Shown: piece after piece, positions 44,848 to 52,823 of the stretch | How the letters are laid out: every line of letters starts with the position of its first letter | Position numbering within the stretch: the stretch's first letter is position 1 | Assembly (NCBI GenBank): GCA_023411715.1 | Contig: JAEYOM010000201.1 | Coordinates: 23,223 to 87,222, forward strand | Length of the DNA stretch: 64,000 nucleotides | Direction: 5' to 3' | Source of the DNA: Bacillota bacterium | GTDB taxonomy: Bacteria > Bacillota > Clostridia > Acetivibrionales > DTU013 | Notes under the pieces: model-generated | Seen by the model: the letters and a program-made list of their open reading frames with translations, nothing else | Told to the model about the DNA's origin: nothing | Database searches by the model: none | Program-made: the position numbers and the translations under genes

Positions 44848-45762
44848 ATGGCTGTTCTTGAAATACCTGCGTATGCAAAAATCAATTTGAGTCTCGACGT
44901 ACTGGGAAAGAGGCCGGACGGCTACCACGAACTAAAAATGATAATGCAGACTGTTGAACTGCATGATACAGTCAGGCTGGAAACGACCGGAGAAGCCGGC
45001 ATCGTACTGAAATGCGGAAGTCGGTTCGTTCCGGAGGACAAAACTAATACCGCGTGGAAAGCTGCGGCTTTATTGATGAATAGGTACGGGATAAAAGGCG
45101 GAGTCAGGATAGACATAGTAAAGCGGATCCCGGTCGCAGCCGGAATGGCAGGCGGCAGCGCGGACGCGGCGGCGGTTTTAAGAGGCTTGAACGAACTGTT
45201 TTCGCTGGGGCTTGGCTGCGATACTTTAAGAGAACTCGGGAAACTGGTCGGGGCGGATGTTCCGTACTGTATAGAAGGCGGCACAAGGCTGGCCGAAGGT
45301 ATAGGTGAGCGCCTGACGGTCCTTCCGGACTTCAGCGGGATCGATATACTGCTGGTCAAACCCGGGATAGGGGTATCCACCGCCTGGGTCTACGGAAACC
45401 TTAAGGCGGATGAGATAAGCGATGAGGAAAGGCCTGACACCGATATGCTCGTCAGTGCAATCCGTACGCATGATGCGGCAACTGTCGCGGGCAATATGAA
45501 AAACGTCCTCGAGCGTGTGACGATACCCAGGCATGGCGTAATCCGGGAGGCAAAAGCTCGCCTGGTGGAACTGGGAGCCCTCGGAAGCATGATGAGCGGG
45601 AGCGGGCCGACGGTATTCGGTATCTTTCCGGATGCGGCATCAGCCGCCGAAGCTTTGCAAAAGCTATCAGCCGACCATAGGTGGATATGCTTCCAGACGA
45701 GGACTGCAGGCCTGACTGACGGGGTGATCCAAGACGATCCAATACGATCCAAGACGATATAG
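44848..45762 (+). CDS. ispE: 4-diphosphocytidyl-2-C-methyl-D-erythritol kinase
   Basis: GHMP kinase of the non-mevalonate isoprenoid pathway, phosphorylating CDP-methylerythritol. The N-terminus AYAKINLSLDVLGKRPDGYH (catalytic Lys and substrate region) and the ATP loop PVAAGMAGGSADAAAVLRGL (about residues 95-114) are diagnostic. GAGGT before the ATG at 44848 fixes the start over an upstream ATG at 44797. The C-terminus is unusual: it is encoded by three tandem 10-base repeats and reads IQDDPIRSKTI. The GntR gene follows after 57 bases. Confidence 0.96.
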   Translation: MAVLEIPAYAKINLSLDVLGKRPDGYHELKMIMQTVELHDTVRLETTGEAGIVLKCGSRFVPEDKTNTAWKAAALLMNRYGIKGGVRIDIVKRIPVAAGMAGGSADAAAVLRGLNELFSLGLGCDTLRELGKLVGADVPYCIEGGTRLAEGIGERLTVLPDFSGIDILLVKPGIGVSTAWVYGNLKADEISDEERPDTDMLVSAIRTHDAATVAGNMKNVLERVTIPRHGVIREAKARLVELGALGSMMSGSGPTVFGIFPDAASAAEALQKLSADHRWICFQTRTAGLTDGVIQDDPIRSKTI

Positions 45763-45765
45763 ACG
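45726..45765 (+). repeat. Three tandem 10-base repeats at the 3' end of ispE
   Basis: GATCCAAGAC, GATCCAATAC and GATCCAAGAC run in tandem (45726-45755) and a fourth partial unit GATATAGAC carries the stop. The expansion appears to have extended the protein by about ten residues. Confidence 0.8.
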
Positions 45766-45819
45766 GCAAGCAATATATATGATTACTGGTATTGTAATAA
45801 ACGAAGGAGATACACTAAA

Positions 45820-46506
45820 ATGGCTGGAAAATTAACAAAAGTAAATCTTAATGATTACAAACCACTACGTGAGGTTATTTTCAATACGCTCAGGGAAGCG
45901 ATTATTGTAGGCGAACTGAAGCCCGGTGAGAGGCTGATGGAAGTTCAGCTCGCCGATAAAATGGGCGTAAGCAGGACCCCCGTCCGCGAGGCCATAAGAA
46001 AGCTCGAGCTCGAAGGGCTGGTCGAGATGCTGCCGAGAAAGGGCGCACATGTTGCTGACCTTTCAGTTAAGGATATAATGGATGTCCTCGAAGTCAGGGC
46101 AACGCTCGACGGACTGGCGTCTTCACTATCAGCTTCACGGATAACTGATGAGGAGATCAAGGAGCTGAGGCATCATCTGTCGCAGTTCATCAATCATGTT
46201 GAAAAAGACAATCTGCAGGGCTCCATCAAAAAAGACGTGGAGTTCCACGATATAATATACTGCTCTTCAAGGAACGACAAGCTGATACAGATATCCAACA
46301 ATCTCAGGGAACAGATACAGAGGTTCAGGGTCATATATATCAAGGACTACGGCAGCTCCAGGGAACTGATAAAAGAGCATACGGAGATCTGCGACGCCAT
46401 TGCGCGCAGGGATTCTGTCGCGGCCATGGAGCTGGCGCAGAAGCACATAAAAAACCAGGAAGAGACGATTATTCGATTTGTTAAAAAGAACCAGCTGGTG
46501 AAATGA
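45820..46506 (+). CDS. GntR-family regulator with FCD domain
   Basis: A 228-residue transcription factor. The winged helix spans about residues 15-80 (LADKMGVSRTPVREAIRKLE is the recognition region), and the all-helical FCD ligand domain covers about 85-220 (EVRATLDGLASSL and the metal-site histidines in VEFHDIIY and KEHTEICDAI). It is placed after ispE, a position common in clostridia. Its ligand is unknown. The TTGTATACAA palindrome ahead of nifJ resembles an FCD-GntR operator, but a link is speculative. Confidence 0.94.
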   Translation: MAGKLTKVNLNDYKPLREVIFNTLREAIIVGELKPGERLMEVQLADKMGVSRTPVREAIRKLELEGLVEMLPRKGAHVADLSVKDIMDVLEVRATLDGLASSLSASRITDEEIKELRHHLSQFINHVEKDNLQGSIKKDVEFHDIIYCSSRNDKLIQISNNLREQIQRFRVIYIKDYGSSRELIKEHTEICDAIARRDSVAAMELAQKHIKNQEETIIRFVKKNQLVK

Positions 46507-46554
46507 AGCGGGCCGGATAACGCCAATGTTTTGAGACGGGTAATTCGACCCGGA

Positions 46555-46584
46555 CAGGTGGAGTGAAAAGCATCCACCTGGTTT
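46555..46584 (+). terminator. Weak terminator after the GntR gene
   Basis: CAGGTGGA (46555-46562) pairs with TCCACCTG (46573-46580) around a ten-base loop, followed only by GTTTC. Confidence 0.5.
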
Positions 46585-46599
46585 CACCGGGCGGCAGTA

Positions 46600-46806
46600 T
46601 TATTGCAGCACCTCGTAGCCCATTTCGGCAATTTTACCCTTTATGTCCCTTGGCTGCTGCAGTGCCGGATCATAGGATACCCTTACGGTCTGGGATTTAA
46701 GATCGACGTCGACTCCATCTATGCCGCGCATATTTCCGAGTTCGCTTTTTATACGGTTGGAACATATGCTGCAGGAGATCGACGGTACTGTAAATGTTGT
46801 GTCCAT
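46600..46806 (-). CDS. Heavy-metal-associated (HMA) domain protein
   Basis: A 68-residue ferredoxin-like metal-binding protein resembling copper chaperones. The metal site is CSIC (residues 12-15) in the loop SISCSICSNRIKSEL, and the C-terminal GKIAEMGYEV completes the fold. The Met preceding the motif in typical GMTCxxC sites is missing (SCSIC). GGAGG lies just before the ATG. It is alone, with no P-type ATPase nearby, so the metal is uncertain. Confidence 0.87.
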   Translation of the reverse strand: MDTTFTVPSISCSICSNRIKSELGNMRGIDGVDVDLKSQTVRVSYDPALQQPRDIKGKIAEMGYEVLQ

Positions 46807-47237
46807 GTTTACCTCCGGAGTGAATTAAAATCTGGCTTATCCCGATCTATATTACCTTGGCCTGATTTCAGAGATTTAATTCTTCCGCCGACTTAATTAT
46901 TTCTGTATTTTATATAAATTCATGTAAAAATTATTTATTATAACGATCGATAAAAGTTTGCCGTTAGGATGCATAGGCAAGCAGCAAGCTTTGCTTGCGA
47001 CCAGCTAGGATGCATAGGCGAGCAGCAAGCTTTGCTTGCGACCAGCCCCTCGCTGAAATGCAACAGAGGCAAGAAAATTTTATTACAACCAAAAAATTTT
47101 CTGTTTAATCGATGCGTTATAAAACAAATACTTTGATTCGACGTATAATTGATTGCATCGCAAATTTTAAATATAAACGGAAACCGCGATTTTATAGCGG
47201 TTGGTGAAAGCTTGAGTGTTGAACGGAGGGGTTTTTG
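46807..47237. other. 431-base intergenic region with a 41-base tandem repeat
   Basis: Apart from the repeat at 46965-47046 and the GGAGGGG ribosome site at 47225-47231, the region is AT rich with no frame I can support. The palindromic A/T sequence around 47090-47180 shows no strong promoter match. Confidence 0.5.
46965..47046. repeat. Tandem 41-base repeat with internal hairpin
   Basis: Two copies (46965-47005 and 47006-47046) starting TAGGATGCATAGGC and ending GACCAGC differ at one base (CAAGC versus CGAGC). Each contains GCAAGC-TTT-GCTTGC, a small perfect hairpin. No function is evident. Confidence 0.9.
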
Positions 47238-48872
47238 ATGGCATCCGGGGAATTTTGGTATGATAGTTTCCTGAGCAAGTACAAATCGGGCATCTCGCAT
47301 GAATTTCTATTTTATTTCAATGTCCGCGACCTGGTCGACAATTACAGGTATATGGACAGGTACATCTATGAGGAATTCATCAAACAGAGGGGCTTCGGCA
47401 TCGTCGCCTTCTATGATATCTCCCGGGGCCTTACGTTCTTTGATGCAGGCATGGAAAAGGAATTCAACATCATCACCGCCAATGAGGCCGTGAATCTGAT
47501 GAATGCCATGCCTTCGAGGCTGTTCCCCTTCATTGACAAAGCGCTTAAGAATACCAAAATGGTGCTCTTCATAGATCATGTAGAAAAAATGATACCTGCG
47601 GGCGATATAGCCGGCATGTCACTTGAGGAAAGGATTGCTCTCATATGGATATGCGAGTGGTCGGTCAACGCCAAGATCTCTTCCGTGGGCAGCGCGATAC
47701 TGATGCTGTCGGATAACCTTGCCGATGTCAGCCGTGAGCTTTTAAAATCCTCCTACAGGATAGAGCCCGTTTTTGTAGGGCTGCCCGATGAGGCGCAGCG
47801 CAAGGATTATATCGAATATCTCCTGAAAGATAACGATATAAAAACGGACATCAACTCCGACGAGTTTGCCAAATTGTCCTCCGGACTTAGCAAGAAATCC
47901 ATAAAAGATATCAAGCTCAAGTCTGAGGCGGAGGACGACCCTATCAGCTTCGACTTCATAAAGGATAAAAAGCATTCCGTTCTTCAGAAGGAGTACGGCG
48001 ATGTGCTTGAATTCATATATCCCGAGATAGGCTTCGAAAATATAGGCGGAATGGAAAAGGCAAAGGACTACCTGCTTAAAAATGTGGTAAAGCCGATACT
48101 GAAAGGGGATCTCAGGAGGGTGCCGATGGGGATCCTGCTGTGCGGTCCTTCGGGGACGGGCAAAACGCTGCTGGTGAATGCCCTGGCAAAGGCGAGCGGT
48201 TTTAACTGCGTCAAGATAGATATGTCGCGCATACTCGGACAGTATGTCGGCGAGAGCGAGAAGAATTTTAAGAAGTGCCTGCTGGGCGCACAGTCGCAGC
48301 ACCCTGTCATCATTTTCGTGGATGAGATCGATACTGCATTCAGAAGGGGCGACAGCGGCGACAGCGGAGTGAGCAGGAATATTTTCAGTGAATTTTTACA
48401 GTTCACGGGTAATACAAATAATAGGGGCAAAGTAATTTTCATTGCCGCGACGAACAGGCCGGATCTTATAGACCCTGCATTGAAGAGGGCGGGAAGGTTC
48501 GACAAGAAAATACCGATACTCCTGCCGGACGTAAATGAGCGCGCCGATATTTTCAGGATAATCATCAAAAAATATGGTTTTGAAACCAATGTCGAAGATT
48601 TCATGCCTTTTGCCGGCAGTACGGAAAACTACACGGGCGCCGAGATCGAAACAGTGGTGCGCAAGGCATATGAGATAGCGAACGAGGACGATACGGACGG
48701 GACTGTGCTTACTTCGGATATCATTACAAAGGCAATTGACCGGTGCAGGCCCAGCACGCAGCAGGTACAGTTCATGACGATGCTTGCGATAGAGGAATGC
48801 GACGACAAGGATCTGCTGCCTGAAAAATACAAGGGCCTGCTCGACACAAAGAACCTGTCGGTCGAGAGGTAG
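47238..48872 (+). CDS. Tandem AAA ATPase with degenerate first domain
   Basis: A 544-residue protein with two AAA-like halves. The second (about 265-500) is complete: GGMEKAKDYL lead-in, Walker A GPSGTGKT (303-310), aromatic pore loop GQYVGES (near 334), Walker B IIFVDEID (358-365) and second region of homology AATNRPDLIDPALKRAGRFD with both arginines. The first (about 20-240) lacks a Walker A but retains a strand-like VLFIDHVEK (109-117, Glu replaced by His) and a sensor-like SAILMLSDN, suggesting a decayed AAA module as in Ycf46-type proteins. GGAGGGG fixes the ATG. It heads an apparent operon with a PspA-type gene. Role as a Vps4-like motor is inference. Confidence 0.85.
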   Translation: MASGEFWYDSFLSKYKSGISHEFLFYFNVRDLVDNYRYMDRYIYEEFIKQRGFGIVAFYDISRGLTFFDAGMEKEFNIITANEAVNLMNAMPSRLFPFIDKALKNTKMVLFIDHVEKMIPAGDIAGMSLEERIALIWICEWSVNAKISSVGSAILMLSDNLADVSRELLKSSYRIEPVFVGLPDEAQRKDYIEYLLKDNDIKTDINSDEFAKLSSGLSKKSIKDIKLKSEAEDDPISFDFIKDKKHSVLQKEYGDVLEFIYPEIGFENIGGMEKAKDYLLKNVVKPILKGDLRRVPMGILLCGPSGTGKTLLVNALAKASGFNCVKIDMSRILGQYVGESEKNFKKCLLGAQSQHPVIIFVDEIDTAFRRGDSGDSGVSRNIFSEFLQFTGNTNNRGKVIFIAATNRPDLIDPALKRAGRFDKKIPILLPDVNERADIFRIIIKKYGFETNVEDFMPFAGSTENYTGAEIETVVRKAYEIANEDDTDGTVLTSDIITKAIDRCRPSTQQVQFMTMLAIEECDDKDLLPEKYKGLLDTKNLSVER

Positions 48873-49022
48873 GAAAAGTCCGCGGCGACAGTTGCATACT
48901 GCCGTTGAAATAACGCGCGCGGCTGATATTAATTAGCTTTACATTGGGCTTTATTTATTATAAATTATAAATATACAAATATTGGCGGGACGTACCAAAT
49001 AATAAACGGGGAGGCAATAATA

Positions 49023-49751
49023 ATGGGTTTTTTCAGTAGATTGGGAGCATTGATCAGGGGCTTTTTCGGAAGTCTGCTCGGCGGTGTTGAGGAAAACAAT
49101 CCGGAACTGCTGTTTGAAGACATTAAAATGCAGATCGATAGAGCAAGAAAAGAAGCTGAACAACAGATTCTCGAAATTCAGACCAATGCTGAAATGATAA
49201 AGATCGAAATGAAAAACGCGGAAAAGAATCTGGCTGCAGTCAAGGCCAGAGTAGAGTCCGCGCAGAAGCAGGGCGACAAGGAACTGCTGGTAGAGCTGCT
49301 CATGCAGGAAGAGGAATACCAGGCGACGTACGATACGCACAAGGCTACGTATGATACGGCGATGGCAGAGGTCGGCAAGATCAGGGAGGATTACAAGATA
49401 TTCGAATCCGAAATGTCGGCCAAGCTGAACGAACTGAAGACTCTGAAATCACAGGCGAAGATGGCCCAGCTCAGGGAAAATATAAACTCCGTAAATGCCA
49501 GGTATACTTCCAGGAACAACACGGTCGGCCATGTCAACGAAAGCATGGACAGAGCAAGGGAGCTTGTCAACAAGAAAACTGCCCGCGCCAATGCCGTGGA
49601 ATCCCTGGGCGATACCAACATGGACCTGAAGCTCAAGAGACTTGACATGAACTCTGCAAGAGATAGGGCAAAAGCCAGGGCGGAAGCCATGCTCAGCAGC
49701 GAACAGGGTTTTGAAGTGAAGGAAAAGGCGGATAATAAGGTTTCACAGTAA
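49023..49751 (+). CDS. PspA/IM30 (Vipp1) family protein
   Basis: A 242-residue, almost wholly helical protein. The amphipathic first helix (MGFFSRLGALIRGFFGSLLG) is typical for membrane binding, and the rest is one long coiled coil in which QIDRARKEAEQQILEIQTNAE and the central DTHKATYDTAMAEVGK region align with PspA/IM30. PspA proteins are members of the ESCRT-III superfamily and polymerise on membranes to protect or remodel them. The C-terminal 30 residues are charged. GGGGAGG precedes the ATG. Its neighbour encodes an AAA ATPase that could disassemble it. Confidence 0.85.
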   Translation: MGFFSRLGALIRGFFGSLLGGVEENNPELLFEDIKMQIDRARKEAEQQILEIQTNAEMIKIEMKNAEKNLAAVKARVESAQKQGDKELLVELLMQEEEYQATYDTHKATYDTAMAEVGKIREDYKIFESEMSAKLNELKTLKSQAKMAQLRENINSVNARYTSRNNTVGHVNESMDRARELVNKKTARANAVESLGDTNMDLKLKRLDMNSARDRAKARAEAMLSSEQGFEVKEKADNKVSQ

Positions 49752-49861
49752 TATATAATATATGATGCAGCCCGGCTGCAGCGTCAACGGTGCTATGATG
49801 GGCCGGGCCATGGTTCGGCACTGATGTGAGGCCGACGGAAACAGGAACAGGTGGTTGACCT

Positions 49862-50677
49862 ATGAGATCAAGGATGTTTTTGAAAGCATTGTTCAAATTG
49901 AGGAATATTGGGATATTGGCGGGCGCTTTTATATTGGCTGCCCTGCTGAGCGATCCGAATGCGCTGCCGAATTTATTGGGCTATTATGTGGCAACGACTA
50001 AGGAAATTACGACAGTGGGCGCTATTGCGGTTTATTTGGCATCCGTGATCCAGACACTCTCCAGTAAGAAATTCCATGAGGAATTCAATCAGGGGGAAAA
50101 GCTCAGGAACATCCGTGAATTGAACCGCCAGGCAAACCGGCTGGCTTCGGAAGCACGCAGGAATACGAACAGCACTTACCTTCAGAAGCTTAAGAAGGTT
50201 ATGGAAGACAAAAACGATATCTACAATTCGTACTCTACGGGGGAACACAGCTTTCTTAAGGAAAAAATAACGGAACAGACGCTGAACCTTGTTACAGCTT
50301 ACCTCAAGCTTCTCAACAATTTCTGCATCAGGAGCCGTGAACTGAGCGCTGTGGACGTAAGCGCCGTGTCGACCAGGATCAATAACAACAACAGGAAGCT
50401 GAGCTTTGCCAAGGACGTCCGTATGGCTGAGGACGTCAGGAAGATCATCGAAATGGACGAAAAACTGATAGGCAGGCTGAAGGATGAGAAAAAGGAACTC
50501 GAGAGGATAAGCGCCAAGCTCGACTATATGGAGAGCACGGTCAACATGTTCAAGCACCAGATAATGTCAAGCGTGGAAAACGAGGATATGCTCGAACAGC
50601 TCGAAACCGCCGTCAATGAGGCGGAGGCGCTCGACGCGGTACTTGAGGACAGGCGCAAGAACAGGGTGCGGCAGTGA
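49862..50677 (+). CDS. Membrane-anchored coiled-coil protein, family unknown
   Basis: A 271-residue protein with two hydrophobic segments near the N-terminus (about 15-30 and 45-65) and then 200 residues of charged helical sequence, including QANRLASEARRNTNSTYLQK and KLIGRLKDEKKELERISAKL. No known enzymatic motif is visible. The placement between a PspA-type gene and FapA, on the same strand with 110-base spacing, suggests a shared membrane-associated task such as anchoring or scaffolding. AGGTGG precedes the ATG. I do not recognise the family. Confidence 0.75.
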   Translation: MRSRMFLKALFKLRNIGILAGAFILAALLSDPNALPNLLGYYVATTKEITTVGAIAVYLASVIQTLSSKKFHEEFNQGEKLRNIRELNRQANRLASEARRNTNSTYLQKLKKVMEDKNDIYNSYSTGEHSFLKEKITEQTLNLVTAYLKLLNNFCIRSRELSAVDVSAVSTRINNNNRKLSFAKDVRMAEDVRKIIEMDEKLIGRLKDEKKELERISAKLDYMESTVNMFKHQIMSSVENEDMLEQLETAVNEAEALDAVLEDRRKNRVRQ

Positions 50678-50698
50678 ACCTGCGTTTCACGTGGGAAG

Positions 50699-50731
50699 CG
50701 GGACAGGGTGACGGGACCTTGTCCTTTTTTA
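50699..50731 (+). terminator. Terminator between the coiled-coil gene and fapA-like gene
   Basis: GGACAGGGT (50701-50709) pairs with ACCTTGTCC (50716-50724; one G-U) around GACGGG and is followed by six T's. It separates the AAA-PspA-coiled-coil genes from the DUF342 gene, so the latter may have its own promoter or depend on read-through. Confidence 0.88.
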
Positions 50732-50834
50732 GTTGTTTGAGTCAGGGTGAGTTGGAGAACCGTCTCCTTTTTCAAAAGAAGGAATGTGACGTTTTGTGTC
50801 GAATTATTCAACTATCTTACCATGGAGAAAAATG

Positions 50835-52424
50835 ATGAAGGAAAGTGTTATCTACTCATCTGAATATATAAGTATCCTTGAACGCGATGACGGATTTTAT
50901 ATCCAGTCCTATAAGAAAGGCGTATCTATTGAACAGTTCCGGAAGCTTTTACAGGATCGCAAAAACATCAAAATAACCAGCATAATGGCTGTCAGGAATG
51001 CTCTCGTAAATGCGCCCACGCCTCCGGAGAAGTTTGCCGAGGCCACGGAACGCATAAAGATCGAATTGACGGATAATGATGTCAGGGCATTTCTGACATT
51101 GGACGTCGATCGGGAGGAATTGTCGGGACCCGGGCGCGCTGAGCTTGTAAAGGAAATCATATGCAACCTCAGGGAAATCGGAATAACTTACGGTATAAAA
51201 AACGAGGTGCTCCTGGGCGGTCTGGAAAACCACAAGAGGCTTCTGGTGGCGGAAGGTATCGTGCCTGTGAATGGGAACGATTCCGCTATAACAATGTATG
51301 AGATGAAGGAAGTCAAGCCTGAGGCAAAGGAAGACGGTAATGTGGATTACTATGAACTGAACCTGATCAACAGGGTTGCCGAAGGCGAATGGCTCGGAGA
51401 ACGTACCGATCCGGGGGTTGGCAGTCCGGGGAAAACCGTGAAGGGAAGCACTCTGCTGCCGGTAAAGGGCAAGCTGCTGCCGCTCATTTATGATAGAAAT
51501 ACGGTCAGGGAAGTCTACGAGGATGGTGTTACGAGGCTGTATTCGAGGATACCCGGCGCAGTCCATTACGACGGCGACAGGATAAGTATTTCAAACCACC
51601 TCGAGATATCGGGAAATATCGATTACAGGACCGGAAATATAAATTTTGACGGTTTTCTGACCGTTAGGGGAACGATAGAGGACAGCTTCTCCGTAACTGC
51701 CACTCAGGATATCGAAATATTGGGCGATTACGGAGTCGGAAGCGTCAAGGACATCACGAGCAGCAACGGAAGCATATTTATAAAGGGCGGGATAGCAGGT
51801 AACAACAAGGCGGTCATATACAGCCGCGGGAACATTTATACCAAGTTCGTTTCGGATACGAGCATCGTTTGCGAAGGAAGCGTGCATATAGGCTTTTATT
51901 GCCTGAACAGCAATATAAAGGCGAAGGAAGTCATACTGGACTCACCGAAAGGGCAGATAATAGGCGGGAACATCGAGGCGGAATTCAGGGTAGTATCGTC
52001 CATAATCGGCTCTTTGAGTGAAAAAAGGACCTGCATAACTGTAAAGGGATTTGACAGGCAGCTTCTGAAACAGGCCTTCGACAACAATTCCGCGGATATC
52101 GAGACCCTGAAGTCGGAACTGGCAAAGGCAAAGCACGAGCTGTCGGTCTGCGGTGGATCTTCGGGCCTTTCAAGGGGACAGCTTGCTGGATATGAAAGAA
52201 TAAGGGATAATTACTATGATATAATGGATCGGCTGAGACGTGCCGAGGAGGAAAGAAAAGCGCTTTCACAGTATCTAAGGACCCGCGGCGAAGGTGAGAT
52301 CTCGATTCTGAAAAAGGTCTATCCCAATACGCTGCTCAGTATCAAAAAAATGGCTAAGGAAATCACTATACCGACTATGAGTACAAATTTCTGCATAGTC
52401 GACAATGAGATTAAGGAGTTTTGA
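50835..52424 (+). CDS. FapA-type DUF342 protein
   Basis: A 529-residue protein of the FapA family (flagellar assembly protein A, DUF342), whose members form right-handed parallel beta-helix polymers and often carry a C-terminal coiled coil. The N-terminal half contains ELNLINRVAEGEWLGERTDP then GVGSPGKTVKG, and the centre has the repeating IEISGNIDYRTGNINFDG/ISGNI-type beta-helix turns. Residues from about 415 to 490 form a coiled coil. GGAG eight bases before the ATG at 50835 supports that start; a GTG at 50796 adds residues. No flagellar genes are nearby, so a flagellar role is unlikely. Confidence 0.88.
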   Translation: MKESVIYSSEYISILERDDGFYIQSYKKGVSIEQFRKLLQDRKNIKITSIMAVRNALVNAPTPPEKFAEATERIKIELTDNDVRAFLTLDVDREELSGPGRAELVKEIICNLREIGITYGIKNEVLLGGLENHKRLLVAEGIVPVNGNDSAITMYEMKEVKPEAKEDGNVDYYELNLINRVAEGEWLGERTDPGVGSPGKTVKGSTLLPVKGKLLPLIYDRNTVREVYEDGVTRLYSRIPGAVHYDGDRISISNHLEISGNIDYRTGNINFDGFLTVRGTIEDSFSVTATQDIEILGDYGVGSVKDITSSNGSIFIKGGIAGNNKAVIYSRGNIYTKFVSDTSIVCEGSVHIGFYCLNSNIKAKEVILDSPKGQIIGGNIEAEFRVVSSIIGSLSEKRTCITVKGFDRQLLKQAFDNNSADIETLKSELAKAKHELSVCGGSSGLSRGQLAGYERIRDNYYDIMDRLRRAEEERKALSQYLRTRGEGEISILKKVYPNTLLSIKKMAKEITIPTMSTNFCIVDNEIKEF

Positions 52425-52434
52425 AATCACAATT

Positions 52435-52812
52435 ATGGCGGTATTCTGCGGTGTGGATATAATCGAAATAGAACGAATAAAAAAATCCATAGAGGAGACA
52501 GGCAGCTTCAAGGAAAGAGTTTTCACCGGCAATGAAATAAATTACTGCGACAAGAGAAATAATGCCAGATATGAGAGCTATGCCGCGAGATTTGCAGGCA
52601 AGGAAGCCGTTCTGAAAGCGCTTGGCACAGGCTTGTCGGATGGCCTTGAATGGAAGATGATAGAAATACTGAACGACGAAAAGGGCAAACCGCGTGTGGC
52701 GCTCTCTCAAAAAGCCCTTGAGATTTACGAGAGGATGGGGGCAAAGGATATCGATATAAGCGTTTCCCACTGCGGCAGTTATGCCGTCGCATATGTTGTG
52801 ATCCAGGCATAG
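52435..52812 (+). CDS. acpS: Holo-[acyl-carrier-protein] synthase
   Basis: Transfers 4'-phosphopantetheine from CoA to apo acyl carrier protein. The 125-residue protein has the metal-binding GVDIIEIERI and the FAGKEAVLKALGTGL motif that define the AcpS family. It starts just after the DUF342 stop; the AAGGAG at 52413-52418 is distant from the ATG, so translation may rely on coupling. It is followed closely by yhaO-like and yhaN-like genes on the same strand. Confidence 0.96.
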   Translation: MAVFCGVDIIEIERIKKSIEETGSFKERVFTGNEINYCDKRNNARYESYAARFAGKEAVLKALGTGLSDGLEWKMIEILNDEKGKPRVALSQKALEIYERMGAKDIDISVSHCGSYAVAYVVIQA

Positions 52813-52823
52813 GGAGGCGGGAT

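Noticed and set aside
46938..47300. 120-residue minus-strand reading frame
   Set aside because: It covers the 41-base tandem repeat and overlaps the start of the AAA gene; no family features.
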